Source of the DNA: Aliidiomarina celeris
GTDB taxonomy: Bacteria > Pseudomonadota > Gammaproteobacteria > Enterobacterales > Alteromonadaceae
Assembly (NCBI RefSeq): GCF_003316875.1
Contig: NZ_QMIL01000001.1
Span: forward strand, 1-64,000
Length of the DNA: 64,000 bases
Direction of reading: 5' to 3'
The position numbers and the translations under genes were made by a program. The notes below the pieces were generated by a model. That model searched no databases and had not been told where the DNA came from. It saw nothing but the letters and a program-made list of their open reading frames with translations. This document shows, in pieces, positions 24,901 to 33,960 of the stretch; the stretch's first letter is position 1, and each line of letters begins with the position of its first letter.

Positions 24901-25010
24901 CCGAGCACTAAGAACGCCAGAAAAATCATCCAAATGGTAACCGGCCGGCGCATAGCTAAGCGCGTGAGCGGCGCTGCGAAGTTACTCTCTTGTGCGTTCG
25001 GCTTACTCAT
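21924..25010 (-). CDS. RND efflux permease (second of the pair)
   Basis: A 1028-residue inner-membrane transporter of the RND (AcrB/MdtB) type with twelve membrane helices and two large periplasmic loops. The start has RLAMRRPVTIWMIF, and the first loop has the proton-relay region VGMLIDNAVVVSESV. It works as a proton-driven pump with an adaptor and an outer-membrane channel. It overlaps the upstream permease gene by 8 bases. A pair of different RND permeases suggests a heterotrimer as in MdtBC. Confidence 0.92.
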   Translation of the reverse strand: MSKPNAQESNFAAPLTRLAMRRPVTIWMIFLAFLVLGLASARLLPLEKFPTIDIPQLVVEVPYPNATPAEVERLIVRPLEEQLATISGIQEIRSFSRENGGTVVLSFSWSEDINARSIEVREKVEAVRGQLPTDVERVYVLHFNTDDMPVLQIRISSDRDLSLAWDLLNRQLKQPLERAQGVSKVELYGVQAREILIRLNPEQIVAAGLTERNVLQQLRRANFSSSAGYMETAQARIRVTPNGEFQNLDDIRNLPITRYLSLSDLADVRYELPEQKEGRHFNQKFAIGISVYKDSTANLVDVARSAVSVIEEASTLPEFSGIQLMMMDNLAESVTSSLSDLLLAGLVGALLSIAILFAFLRDWKLTLVIVLSVPIAICLTLGAMYLLGYSLNILSMMGLMLAVGMLIDNAVVVSESVRQEQEEELANGLMPNAATVERGASRVSLAIIAGTLTTAIVFLPNIFGATEEITVFLEHVAVAICISLLSSLLIAQTLIPLLLSKLKVKPQQIAIKDSWLKRSYLKSLRWGYRHPRATTAIILVVLASTALPFSQVGSNQTDTAYNNRLFIDYDIQSQYALSEVAAEVASLEAYLYANKEQFELEDVYSYYTPGYAISTLMLKEERSLSVTDIQAQIRENMPPLARSRPRFGFQGGDNQGVQITLRGRSTERLQTLANDLIPLLNQIPGLEDVQTDTGNSTDELQLVVNREQAQRYGLSTEQIASLVSTALRGSNLRSFRHNPERDVRIRATYPEQYEHELNRLATMTIARQGNELIQLDQVAQFVQVPRLNQINRFDRQTALRISANMNDITLPEARNAITAVMNQQNLPSGYQWTLDGGFRQQQQQNQVMLVNMLLAVCLVYMVMAALFESLLLPSAVIGSLLLAITGVFWGLMFTGTSLDMMALIGLLILMGIVVNNGIVLVDQINQLVNEGYSLEEAIVQGSARRVRPILMTVATTILGLLPLALGSTQIGGDGPPYAPMAITIISGLLFSTLTSLYFVPHAYARLLYWRSHWSAVWQASGLRLKEQK

Positions 25011-28000
25011 GGCTCACTCCTCCGTGTTTGGCGCCCGCCGATGAGAACGACTTCATGTCGAACAATTGGTATACCACCGGTATAAACAGCAAGGTAAGTA
25101 AGGTTGCAAACAACAGCCCACTAATAACTGTAATTGCCATGGCCGAGGTAAGCTCGGCACCTTCTCCTAACCCTAAAGCGAGTGGTATTAAACCAAGCAC
25201 AGTGGTGAGTGTGGTCATTAGAATAGGGCGTAAACGTTGTGCTGAGGCTTGGCGAATAGCACCGAGTTTGTCTACCCCTTCTTGGCGTAACTGATTGATC
25301 CGGTCGACTAATACAATGGCGTTGTTCACCACAATACCGGCCAGCATGATCAAGCCAATAAACACCACGACACTGAGTGGGGTTTGGGTAATCCAAAGTC
25401 CCAATACAGAGCCTGATGCCGCTAGGGGAACCGAAAACATAATAAGGAAGGGGTGACCGAAACTTTCAAATTGCGAAGCCATCACCAAATACACCAGAAA
25501 TACCGCCAAAGCGAGAGCAAACAGGAGTGAGCGGTAAGAGGCTTCAAGCACTTCTCCTTGGCCGCCCACGCGTAATTCAATACCTGGAGGGGTAGAGAAA
25601 TTGGCGAGTAGGCTTTCCAGTTCTGTTTGTGCATTGCGAATATTACCGTCGACCACGGCGAATTCTAGAATGGCAACCCGTTGTTGATTCACACGACTAA
25701 TTTCGCCGGGCCCTGTAATGAGCTCAATATCGGCCACTGCTGAGAGCGGTAACTCGACCTCGGCGCCGGGGTTAATAATGAGCTGGCGCAAGGCTTCTGG
25801 GTTATTGCGAACGCTATCGGGTAGGCGCACACGAATATCGATTTGGCGGTCGTCGAGGCTGTATTTTGTGGCCACTGCGCCGCCAATTTTGTGGCCGATC
25901 ACTTCGGCTACTTCAGGCGCACTCATGCCTGCAAAAGCCAGCCGTGCGTGGTCGAACTGAATACTTAGCTCGGGTTGGCCTTGTGCAATACCGGCACGAA
26001 CGTCTTGTACATTCGGTTGTTGCTCAAGGAGTTCGGTAAGCCGAGCGGCCGTTTGCCGCAGGCGTTCGAGATCATGGCCCTGAACTTCAACGGTAAGCGC
26101 CATGTTGGTGTCGATAAGCGCCGGGAAGCCAATTTGCGTTTGTACATTCGGAATGCGTTGAATGCGGTTACGCACGGTGTCGATTAAGGCATTGTGTTGC
26201 TCGCTGGTTAGCTGCGCTTCAGTCACCACGTTAAGCCGGCCCCAATAGTCGCCCCCTTGTTTTGCCGACACCTGCATAAGGCTGCCGATACCGGCTACCG
26301 AGTAGGTGGTTGCAATGCCTTCGAGGTCGCTAAGTTGCTGGGCCATTTGCGTGAGCGTGGCGTCGGTCGCTTGTATGGGGGTGCCCCGAGGCATTTCAAT
26401 GTCGATAAAAAATTCGCGCTGCTCCATGGGCGGAATCAGCTGCGTTTTGAGGTGCGGTAAGAGCAGAAAGCTGGCGCTTGTGATCACCACAAACAACATA
26501 AAGAAGGGTACTGGCGTTCGCTGAATGGAGCCTAGCGCCCGTTGTTGACCGTTCGAAAGGGCGTGAAGGCTCTTGTCGAAGCCGTTTAATAACGGGCGAG
26601 TGAGAAATACGGTGAGGCGAACCAGCAGTGAGCAAGCGCCGCGCAGCAATTTGAGCACGACCCGAGGCAAACCAATAAAAACTGCATAACGCAGCCAGGC
26701 TAGAGGCCAAAACACAACGCGCCAGCCGTGTGGGCGAGCGGGGGTGGCTAAGCCTGTTTCCACCAGAGCTGTGGTTTCGCTTGGCTCTTGGTTTTTACCT
26801 CGAGCCGCCAACATAGGAATAAGTGTAAGTGCAACCACAAGAGACGCAATGAGCGCAAAGGTAACGGTTAACGCTTGGTCGATAAACAGCTGACCGGCTA
26901 AGCCACTGACAAAAATAAGCGGTATAAAAACGGCGAGTGTGGTTAAGGTAGAAGCGGTAACGGCACTGGAAACTTCTTCGGTGCCCGCTACTGCCGCTTC
27001 GGTACTGGAGTCGCCGTCTGCTTTGCGGCGAGAAATGTTTTCGAGTACCACGATGGCATTGTCGACTAATAAGCCTACGGCTAATGCAATACCACCGAGT
27101 GACATAATATTAAGCGTTAAATTCGCCGAATACATAAGGAAGAAAGTGGCCACTACCGAAACCGGAATTGCAACAGAAATAATAAGGGTCGGCTTGAGCT
27201 GGCGCAGGAACAGCAAGATCACCAACATGGCCAATAAGCCGCCATAAACGGCGTTTTCTTTTACCGACGCAATGGCATTACGAATAAAATGAGACTGGTC
27301 GGTGAGAATAACCAGTTCATAGCCACTGGGTAATTCACTTTGTAGTTCCGGCAGGCGAGCGCGAATGGCGTCGGCTACGGTTACCGTGTTTGCGCCGCCT
27401 TCGCGGTATAAGTTGAGCTCAATGGACTCTTGCCCGTTTACGCGGCTAATGGAGGTACGATCTTTATTGCCTAAGCGCACTTCGGCAATGTCTTGTAGTT
27501 GAATTGGGGTGCCATTTACGCTGGTAATATAGATTTGGCGCATGTCGTTGAGGCTACGGAACTGATTAACGGTGCGCACCAAAAATTCCATACGGCCACT
27601 GCGCACGCGGCCACCGGCGTAGTTCACGTTTTCTTCGTGCAAGCGCTGGCTCACAAGTTGGGGAGAAATATTCAGTTGGCTGGTGATCGATTCGTTGATC
27701 AGAATTTGAACTTCGTCTTCTAAGCCACCGCCGGTGCGAACGGCTGCAACACCCTCAATACTTTCCATGTTGCGCTTGAGCTCTTCGTCGGCGAAGCGGC
27801 GCAGTTGTTGTAGGTTAGCGACGCTGTTTTGTGTGGCGCTGTTCTGGCTAGCGCTGAGGCCAAGCCGAACGATAGGCTCCATATTGGGGTCGAAGCGCAA
27901 GAGCAGGGGTTTTTCGATGTCAAGAGGAATAGGCACCATGTCGAGCTTTTCGCGCACTTCAATGGCGGCCATGTCCATGGAAGTACCCCAGGCAAACTCC

Positions 28001-28278
28001 ATTACAATGTCGGACTGGCCAGCACGGGCATAGGAGGTCATGGCGCGAATTCCGCGTACTGTGCCTAACGACTCTTCTATTGGCCGGTTAATCAGTTGTT
28101 CTACTTCAGCGGGTGCGGCACCAGGATAAGCTGTGCGTACCGTAAGCGTGGGGTAGCTTAAATCGGGCAGTAGCGTGAGCGGTAAACGGCCCAGCGCCAC
28201 TAAACCAAATAGGGCGACAGCAAGGGTGAACATAATAACGGTAACGGGGCGGCGAACCGCTACAGAAGCCATACTCAT
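25003..28278 (-). CDS. RND efflux permease (first of the pair)
   Basis: A 1091-residue RND permease: MASVAVRRPVTVIMF at the start, GLLVDNAIVVLENI in helix 4, and AGIVVNNAIVLVDRI near the C-terminal half. It is about 60 residues longer than its partner because of an inserted cytoplasmic segment (about residues 500-560, rich in Leu and Arg). It is co-translated with the adaptor (ATGA overlap at 28275). Confidence 0.92.
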   Translation of the reverse strand: MSMASVAVRRPVTVIMFTLAVALFGLVALGRLPLTLLPDLSYPTLTVRTAYPGAAPAEVEQLINRPIEESLGTVRGIRAMTSYARAGQSDIVMEFAWGTSMDMAAIEVREKLDMVPIPLDIEKPLLLRFDPNMEPIVRLGLSASQNSATQNSVANLQQLRRFADEELKRNMESIEGVAAVRTGGGLEDEVQILINESITSQLNISPQLVSQRLHEENVNYAGGRVRSGRMEFLVRTVNQFRSLNDMRQIYITSVNGTPIQLQDIAEVRLGNKDRTSISRVNGQESIELNLYREGGANTVTVADAIRARLPELQSELPSGYELVILTDQSHFIRNAIASVKENAVYGGLLAMLVILLFLRQLKPTLIISVAIPVSVVATFFLMYSANLTLNIMSLGGIALAVGLLVDNAIVVLENISRRKADGDSSTEAAVAGTEEVSSAVTASTLTTLAVFIPLIFVSGLAGQLFIDQALTVTFALIASLVVALTLIPMLAARGKNQEPSETTALVETGLATPARPHGWRVVFWPLAWLRYAVFIGLPRVVLKLLRGACSLLVRLTVFLTRPLLNGFDKSLHALSNGQQRALGSIQRTPVPFFMLFVVITSASFLLLPHLKTQLIPPMEQREFFIDIEMPRGTPIQATDATLTQMAQQLSDLEGIATTYSVAGIGSLMQVSAKQGGDYWGRLNVVTEAQLTSEQHNALIDTVRNRIQRIPNVQTQIGFPALIDTNMALTVEVQGHDLERLRQTAARLTELLEQQPNVQDVRAGIAQGQPELSIQFDHARLAFAGMSAPEVAEVIGHKIGGAVATKYSLDDRQIDIRVRLPDSVRNNPEALRQLIINPGAEVELPLSAVADIELITGPGEISRVNQQRVAILEFAVVDGNIRNAQTELESLLANFSTPPGIELRVGGQGEVLEASYRSLLFALALAVFLVYLVMASQFESFGHPFLIMFSVPLAASGSVLGLWITQTPLSVVVFIGLIMLAGIVVNNAIVLVDRINQLRQEGVDKLGAIRQASAQRLRPILMTTLTTVLGLIPLALGLGEGAELTSAMAITVISGLLFATLLTLLFIPVVYQLFDMKSFSSAGAKHGGVSHE

Positions 28279-29342
28279 AGTTCGATAACCTCAACTTTTG
28301 CGGCGTCGCGCAGCATGGTGTGTCCGGTTACGATTAATTTTGCGCCAACGGTTAAACCTTCATTAATTTCAACCCAGCCGTTGTCGCTTAAGCCTGTGAT
28401 GACTTCAATTTTTTGTGCAATACCGTCGTTTACGGTGAACACATGAGACTGATTGTCGGCTTGTATCAGTGCGTCTTGGGGAATGCGCACTACGTTGTTG
28501 CGCTCGGCATAGTGAATTTGTACGCGGGCAAACATACCTGAACGCAAATTGAAGTCGTTGTTGGGGACTTCAATCATTACCCGAAAGGTGCCCGATCCAG
28601 AGTCGATCACAGGACTTACTCGGGTAACTTGCGCAGATACAAAACCGGCTTGAGGGAGCGCTTGTAGGCTTATTTGAGCCGCTAGCCCGGGCTGAATGTG
28701 CGATAGCGCATGTTCAGGTAAGTTTACGGTGGCGCGGAGCGTACCGTTATTCACAATGTGGAAGAGCGACTCGGGTTGCCACGCTTGCACTAAACGCCCG
28801 GTACGTGCATGGCGTTGGGCGATATGGCCCGCAATGGGTGCACGAATAATGGTTTCTTCAAGGTCAATTTGGGCCAATTCTAGGCGCGCTTGCAGGCTGT
28901 CGAGTTGCGACTGCAGGCGTTCAATATTGTCGGCACTCACCATTTGCCGTTCTGCAAGTTGGCGGTGGCGCGTTAATTCTTGGCGAACATGGCGCAGCTC
29001 GGCTTCAATTTGGTCGACGGCAAGGGCGTAACGTGCCGATTCTAATTTGGCGAGGGGCTGGCCTTTTTCAACGTAGTCGCCTTCCTCCACGTGAATGGCT
29101 TCAAGTACGCCATTCACGCGGGCAATTACGTCGGTGCTGTCTTCCGCTTCAAGTACCGCGTTGGCAAGGTAAGTGGCACGCACTTGGCCGGTACTTACGT
29201 TAAGCACCTCAACGGGAACGCCTTTTTCTTCCGGTTCGGCTTCTTTACTGCTGTGCTCGGCACCCGCTTGGCTGCAGCCATTCAACGCCAGAACGAGCAT
29301 GCCTGCAATTACACCGGTTGTAAGCCACTTTTGATTGAACAT
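28275..29342 (-). CDS. RND efflux periplasmic adaptor (membrane fusion lipoprotein)
   Basis: A 355-residue adaptor with a lipobox (LALNGCSQ, Cys near residue 23), followed by lipoyl-like halves (VNGVLEAIHVEEGDYVEKGQ and IRAPIAGHIAQRHA), an alpha-hairpin and a beta-barrel. It links inner- and outer-membrane parts. The start is ATG 29342 with GGGGGAAG upstream; a TTG five codons earlier is unlikely. No outer-membrane channel gene lies in the operon, so a shared TolC-like protein elsewhere is needed. Confidence 0.92.
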   Translation of the reverse strand: MFNQKWLTTGVIAGMLVLALNGCSQAGAEHSSKEAEPEEKGVPVEVLNVSTGQVRATYLANAVLEAEDSTDVIARVNGVLEAIHVEEGDYVEKGQPLAKLESARYALAVDQIEAELRHVRQELTRHRQLAERQMVSADNIERLQSQLDSLQARLELAQIDLEETIIRAPIAGHIAQRHARTGRLVQAWQPESLFHIVNNGTLRATVNLPEHALSHIQPGLAAQISLQALPQAGFVSAQVTRVSPVIDSGSGTFRVMIEVPNNDFNLRSGMFARVQIHYAERNNVVRIPQDALIQADNQSHVFTVNDGIAQKIEVITGLSDNGWVEINEGLTVGAKLIVTGHTMLRDAAKVEVIEL

Positions 29343-29574
29343 TTTTACTTCCCCCAACTGCCTAAATTTTCTGCTTAAACGAAAGTGGAATAACTTAGAT
29401 AACCCACTTATTTAAAACGTTTGATTGCAGCTGCTATGCCAACTTTTTAATGTGAACCTAATCTATTGATTTAATTATGTTTATGGTTTTGATTGTATAC
29501 TTTTAGTTCACTAACGAATGGGAGAATGCGTAAGGGTTGGTGAAATACGCTAATAAAATTAGTGAAATTTACAA

Positions 29575-29616
29575 TTGACACCATAGATGTTTAGATGGCT
29601 AAATGTCTGTATGTCT
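29575..29616 (+). promoter_or_regulatory. promoter with four tandem MetJ boxes
   Basis: A perfect -35 TTGACA (29575-29580) is followed by four adjacent 8-mers close to the MetJ consensus AGACGTCT: AGATGTTT (29585), AGATGGCT (29593), AAATGTCT (29601) and GTATGTCT (29609). The -10 region falls inside the array. MetJ with S-adenosylmethionine would shut the promoter. The boxes end 23 bases before the metY start. Confidence 0.75.
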
Positions 29617-29639
29617 AATTGATGCTCTGGAGTTTTTAT

Positions 29640-30935
29640 ATGTCTGAACACAGGTTACGCCTTGAGTCGTTAGCTTTACACCATGGCTACGAATCGGATC
29701 CCACCACTAAAGCGGCGGCGGTGCCCATTTATCAAACCACGTCGTTTACTTTCGACAATACGCAGCACGGGGCCGATTTATTCGACCTAAAAGTGGCGGG
29801 AAATATTTATTCGCGGATTATGAACCCGACGAACGCGGTGCTCGAAGCACGACTGGCCGCAATAGAAGGCGGCATTGGTGCGCTGGCACTCGCTTCCGGT
29901 ATGGCGGCTATTACTTACACTATTCAAACCATTGCTGGGGTTGGCGACAATATTGTTAGCATTAGCCAGCTGTATGGTGGTACCTATAATTTGTTTGCCC
30001 ACTCACTCCCCCAGCAGGGCATTACTACTCGCTTTGCCGACGCAAATGACGTTGCTGGATTGGAAGCATTAATTGATGATCGCACCAAGCTAATTTTTTG
30101 CGAATCGATAGGCAACCCAGCTGGCAACATTGTTGATATCGAAGCATTAGCAAAAATAGCCAACAAGCATGGTGTGCCCTTGGTGGTTGACAACACAGTT
30201 GCAACACCGGTGTTGTGCCGCCCCATTGAGCTCGGTGCTCATATTGTTATTCATAGTTTAACCAAGTATATCGGCGGCCATGGCACCACTGTTGGTGGCA
30301 TTATTGTCGACAGTGGTAAATTCGACTGGGTTGCTCATGCCGCGCGTTTTCCCCAGTTAAATACCCCAGACCCGTCGTATCATGGTGTGGTGTATACGGA
30401 AGCGTTGGGAGAGGCAGCGTTTATTGGTCGCGCCCGTGTGGTGCCGCTGCGTAATACTGGCGCTGCGTTGGCTGCACAGAGTGCTTTCAATATCTTGCAA
30501 GGGCTAGAAACGTTGGCATTGCGGGTTGAGCGCCATTGTGACAACGCACAAGCTCTTGCCGAATACTTGGCGCAGCACCCCGCGGTTTCGTGGGTGAACT
30601 ACGCGGGCTTACCCGATAATCAATATCATGAAATAAGCCATCGTATTACGTCGGGTAAAGCGTCGGGTGTTCTGAGTTTTGGCATTAAAGGCGGGCGCGA
30701 GGCAGGAGCGCGATTTATCGACGCGCTGCAGTTAATTCTGCGCTTGGTGAATATTGGCGACGCAAAGTCTTTGGCAACGCATCCGGCCAGTACCACCCAT
30801 CGTCAGTTAAGCCCTGAGGAGTTGCAAAAAGCCGGCGTTTCGGAGGATTTGGTACGTATATCGGTGGGAATTGAGCATATTGACGACATAATCGCCGACG
30901 TTGAACAAGCATTGATACGATCTCAGACCTTATAA
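29640..30935 (+). CDS. metY: O-acylhomoserine sulfhydrylase, MetY type
   Basis: A 431-residue PLP enzyme of the Cys/Met metabolism family. The start is ATG 29640 after CTGGAG. It has the MetY-type N-terminus (TTKAAAVPIYQTTSFTF), YSRIMNPTN, and the PLP lysine in HSLTKYIGGHGTT. Such enzymes make homocysteine from O-acetylhomoserine (sometimes O-succinylhomoserine) and sulfide. MetJ boxes upstream support a methionine role. Length and sequence are closer to MetY than to MetZ. Confidence 0.88.
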   Translation: MSEHRLRLESLALHHGYESDPTTKAAAVPIYQTTSFTFDNTQHGADLFDLKVAGNIYSRIMNPTNAVLEARLAAIEGGIGALALASGMAAITYTIQTIAGVGDNIVSISQLYGGTYNLFAHSLPQQGITTRFADANDVAGLEALIDDRTKLIFCESIGNPAGNIVDIEALAKIANKHGVPLVVDNTVATPVLCRPIELGAHIVIHSLTKYIGGHGTTVGGIIVDSGKFDWVAHAARFPQLNTPDPSYHGVVYTEALGEAAFIGRARVVPLRNTGAALAAQSAFNILQGLETLALRVERHCDNAQALAEYLAQHPAVSWVNYAGLPDNQYHEISHRITSGKASGVLSFGIKGGREAGARFIDALQLILRLVNIGDAKSLATHPASTTHRQLSPEELQKAGVSEDLVRISVGIEHIDDIIADVEQALIRSQTL

Positions 30936-31005
30936 CTCCAGAAAATCTGAGCAGGATGCGCGGCATTGCCGCGCTTACCCGTTGAAAGTTCCACCGCTGC
31001 GCTTT

Positions 31006-31836
31006 CTAGCTCGAAATACCGCTCAGCCAGTTGTTCATGATCTGAATACCAAACTGGCGCCATTCTCTGGTAAATTCCGTGAGCTGTGCAGCATTACTGA
31101 AATCCGCCTCAACGTTGACCGGGAGCACGGGATTTAAGCCATTATTCTGATCGCGCAGATATTCCTTCCATAAGGTGTCGGCGCTGTATTCTGGGTGCCC
31201 CAACAGGTAATAGGTGCCGTTACGCTGTGTGATCAGTGTTGGGCCTGCTTGCGCGGAGTCCAACTCAATCTTGAGTTCGATGTGGCTGCGGAGTGCTAAC
31301 AGATTAAGTTGACCATATCGAGAGTGGGGGAGCATTAAGTTGCCGGCGGCCGAATGGTGTTCAAAGACACCACTTAGCTTTCTTGGCATTCGCGTAATTT
31401 CGATGCCGTATTGCAGATGAAGGGCGACATTCGCGGCCCAGCAGCTGTAAAAAACAGGTGTATTGCGCTGCGCAAGCAATTCAATAACAGACTTGAGTTC
31501 CGCAAGGTAGTGAATATCGGCTAAATTCTTTTGGCCCAGCGGGGCTCCAGTAATAATAAGCCCGTCGAGCGACTCGAGCGTGCTAAACGTGGCTGGAAAA
31601 TAATAACGTTCTAAATAATCTGTTGGCGTGTTTTTTGGGGTATAGCTGGTGAGCTTGAGCAGTTGCAAGTTCACCTGCAACGCACCGGGTGCTATTAATT
31701 CAAACCACTGCTGCTCCGTTTCTTCTTTATTGGGCATTAAATTTAATAAGCCAATGCGCGGTGCTGCGTTATGCTCCGTTGAATGAGGCATATGTGCGGC
31801 AAATTTTTGTGAGGGGGTTGTTAAAAACAGCGCCAT
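31006..31836 (-). CDS. metA: homoserine O-acyltransferase, MetA type
   Basis: A 276-residue MetA-family protein: LNLMPNKEETE (32-41), catalytic Cys132 in FYSCWAANVA, RKLSGVFEHH (152-161), and His214/Glu216 in LGHPEYS. It activates homoserine with acyl-CoA as the first step of methionine synthesis. Gly101 in GAPLG is the E. coli-like residue; acetyl-CoA users usually have Glu there, so succinyl-CoA is predicted. It is about 25-30 residues shorter than E. coli MetA. No MetJ boxes were seen upstream. Confidence 0.85.
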   Translation of the reverse strand: MALFLTTPSQKFAAHMPHSTEHNAAPRIGLLNLMPNKEETEQQWFELIAPGALQVNLQLLKLTSYTPKNTPTDYLERYYFPATFSTLESLDGLIITGAPLGQKNLADIHYLAELKSVIELLAQRNTPVFYSCWAANVALHLQYGIEITRMPRKLSGVFEHHSAAGNLMLPHSRYGQLNLLALRSHIELKIELDSAQAGPTLITQRNGTYYLLGHPEYSADTLWKEYLRDQNNGLNPVLPVNVEADFSNAAQLTEFTREWRQFGIQIMNNWLSGISS

Positions 31837-31870
31837 GCAGAGTTTGGATTCAGTGAGAATAGGACATAAA

Positions 31871-31898
31871 AAAGGCTAACTTATTTAAGTTAGCCTTT
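31871..31898 (-). terminator. gltA terminator
   Basis: A perfect 13-base stem (31871-31883 with 31886-31898) with T6 on the minus strand just after the stem, located 34 bases downstream of gltA. Confidence 0.85.
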
Positions 31899-31931
31899 CC
31901 ATTAAAATTCACGTTCGAACGTGCAGATTTG

Positions 31932-33212
31932 TTACTTTTTCAAAGGTGAAAAATTGCGTTTTGCTTCACCAGTGTAGAGCTGGCGTGGACGACCGATTTT
32001 CTGGGTCGACTCGCTCAGCATTTCATGCCAGTGTGAAATCCAGCCCACTGTGCGAGACAGGGCAAAGATAACCGTGAACATGCTGGTTGGAATGCCGATG
32101 GCTTTTAAGATAATGCCTGAGTAGAAATCTACGTTCGGGTAGAGTTTCTTCTCAACGAAATACGGGTCTTCCAGCGCAATACGCTCAAGTTCCATGGCTA
32201 CGTCGAGTAATGGATCTTGAATATTGAGCTCTTTCAGTACTTCGTGGCAGGTTTCACGCATAACTTTGGCGCGCGGATCAAAGTTTTTATAAACGCGGTG
32301 ACCAAAGCCCATGAGGCGGAACGGGTCGTTTTTGTCTTTGGCTTTGGCAATGAACTCAGGAATACGGTCAACAGAGCCGATTTCGTCGAGCATGACCAAA
32401 CAGGCTTCGTTCGCACCGCCGTGAGCAGGGCCCCACAAAGACGCAACACCTGCAGCGATACAGGCATAAGGGTTAGCCCCTGAAGAGCCGGCTAAACGCA
32501 CGGTAGAAGTAGACGCGTTTTGTTCGTGATCCGCGTGCAAAGTAAAAATACGGTCCATTGCTTTGGCAATGATGGGGTTCACGTTGTAGTCTTCGGCTGG
32601 TACTGAGAACATCATGTTGAGGAAGTTTTCAGAGTAGCTCAGGCTATTTTTTGGATACACAAACGGCTGGCCAATGCTGTGCTTGTAGCACATGGCGGCA
32701 ATCGTTGGCATTTTTGCCACAAGGCGATAGGCACTGCGAATGCGTTGGTCTGGATCGGCAATGTCGAGGTCGTCATGATAGAAGCTCGACAACGCACCCG
32801 TTACCGCGCATAGCATGGCCATAGGGTGCGAGTCGCGGCGGAAGCCATTGAAGAAATTATGCAAACCTTGATGCACCATGGTGTGCTTGGTAATGGTGTC
32901 GCGGAACTTGCTGTATTCGTCGCTGTTTGGTGCTTCACCATGAATAAGCATGTAGCAAACTTCCAGGTAGTCTGCTTCAGTTGCCAGCTGCTCAATAGGG
33001 TAGCCGCGGTGGAGCAAGATACCTTGGTCACCGTCGATATAAGTGATTTTTGATTCACATGAGCCTGTGGCGAGGAAACCCGGGTCAAAAGTGAAATAAC
33101 CGTGTTTGCCTAATGTACGGACGTCAATTACGTCATAACCTGCGGTTCCAGACAGGATTGGCAGCTCGACAGTAGTGCCGTCGACTTGCAAAGTGGCCTT
33201 TCGGTCAGCCAT
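31932..33212 (-). CDS. gltA: citrate synthase (type II)
   Basis: A 426-residue citrate synthase that condenses acetyl-CoA with oxaloacetate. It has the N-terminal domain of the NADH-sensitive gammaproteobacterial type, [14 protein letters not shown] near residue 304, the His of ADHEQNAS, and [12 protein letters not shown] at the end. The start is ATG 33212 with AAGGAG upstream (GGAGATCTCCTT), and the open frame reaches 9 codons further. It is divergent from sdhCDAB, as in E. coli. Confidence 0.97.
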   Translation of the reverse strand: MADRKATLQVDGTTVELPILSGTAGYDVIDVRTLGKHGYFTFDPGFLATGSCESKITYIDGDQGILLHRGYPIEQLATEADYLEVCYMLIHGEAPNSDEYSKFRDTITKHTMVHQGLHNFFNGFRRDSHPMAMLCAVTGALSSFYHDDLDIADPDQRIRSAYRLVAKMPTIAAMCYKHSIGQPFVYPKNSLSYSENFLNMMFSVPAEDYNVNPIIAKAMDRIFTLHADHEQNASTSTVRLAGSSGANPYACIAAGVASLWGPAHGGANEACLVMLDEIGSVDRIPEFIAKAKDKNDPFRLMGFGHRVYKNFDPRAKVMRETCHEVLKELNIQDPLLDVAMELERIALEDPYFVEKKLYPNVDFYSGIILKAIGIPTSMFTVIFALSRTVGWISHWHEMLSESTQKIGRPRQLYTGEAKRNFSPLKK

Positions 33213-33582
33213 AAGGAGATCTCCTTGCTTTCGTTGCATCTCGGGTAAAAAAGTGCGCTAGTTGTACTTGATCCGACCAGTGTTTGTCAATTTTACGTAA
33301 GGTGTATGACGTTTATTTGACCAGCTCGGAAAGAATGAGCTGAAATTACTGCGCGCGTGATCTGTTGCTGCTCTATAACGTACAAAAGTTAGATTCAGTT
33401 CACCTCAGCTTTCGTTTAATACTTTAGTCTAAGTTGGACTGTATCGTTGAAAATTTGAGCAAAAACTACTGTTTTTTATGCAGTATCGGCTGCAATTGGA
33501 AGCGGTTTTGCCATTGTATTTATTGGCTCTGTTGAATATACTTGGCGCACCGACATCCATTGCGTTTTAACAGAAGGCAACA
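33213..33582. other. divergent promoter region of gltA and sdhC
   Basis: About 370 bases without a gene. It must carry promoters and control sites for both TCA transcripts. I could not assign definite -35/-10 pairs or operators by eye. AT-rich segments lie around 33400-33480. Confidence 0.5.
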
Positions 33583-33960
33583 GTGGTGAAAAAACAAAGA
33601 CCTGTAAATTTAGAACTGAACACCATCAGTTTTCCTCCATCGGCGATTGCATCGATTCTTCATCGTGTGTCTGGCGTAATTATGCTAGTGCTCGTTGGCT
33701 TGTTAGTGTGGTTGCTTTCTACTTCTTTATCTTCTCCTGAAGGATTCGCAAAAGCGCAATCGGTGATGTTTCATCCCGTTGTGAAATTTGTAATCTGGGG
33801 CTTCTTGACAGCCTTGGGCTATCACTTGTTGGCGGGTTTACGCCACATGGTGATGGACATGGGCTATTGGGAAGAGTTGGATTCAGGTAACACCAGCGCG
33901 AAAGCGATTGTAGTGTTGGCTGTAATTCTCTCTGTGCTAGCAGGAGTTTGGTTATGGTAA
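33583..33960 (+). CDS. sdhC: succinate dehydrogenase cytochrome b556 subunit
   Basis: A 125-residue membrane anchor with three helices. RPVNLELNTISFPPSAIASILHRVSGV carries the conserved Ser and Arg of the quinone site, and HLLAGLRHMVMD has the heme-side His. Tandem GTG codons at 33583 and 33586 could each be the start; AGAAGG lies upstream. Together with SdhD it anchors the complex and reduces ubiquinone. Confidence 0.95.
   Translation: MVKKQRPVNLELNTISFPPSAIASILHRVSGVIMLVLVGLLVWLLSTSLSSPEGFAKAQSVMFHPVVKFVIWGFLTALGYHLLAGLRHMVMDMGYWEELDSGNTSAKAIVVLAVILSVLAGVWLW

Noticed and set aside
21979-25960. Many plus- and minus-strand open frames within the RND permease genes
   Set aside because: They are shadows of the long permease frames, without binding sites or domain patterns.
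33213-33582. Riboswitch or small RNA in the gltA/sdhC gap
   Set aside because: No conserved structure or terminator was found, so only a promoter region is claimed.
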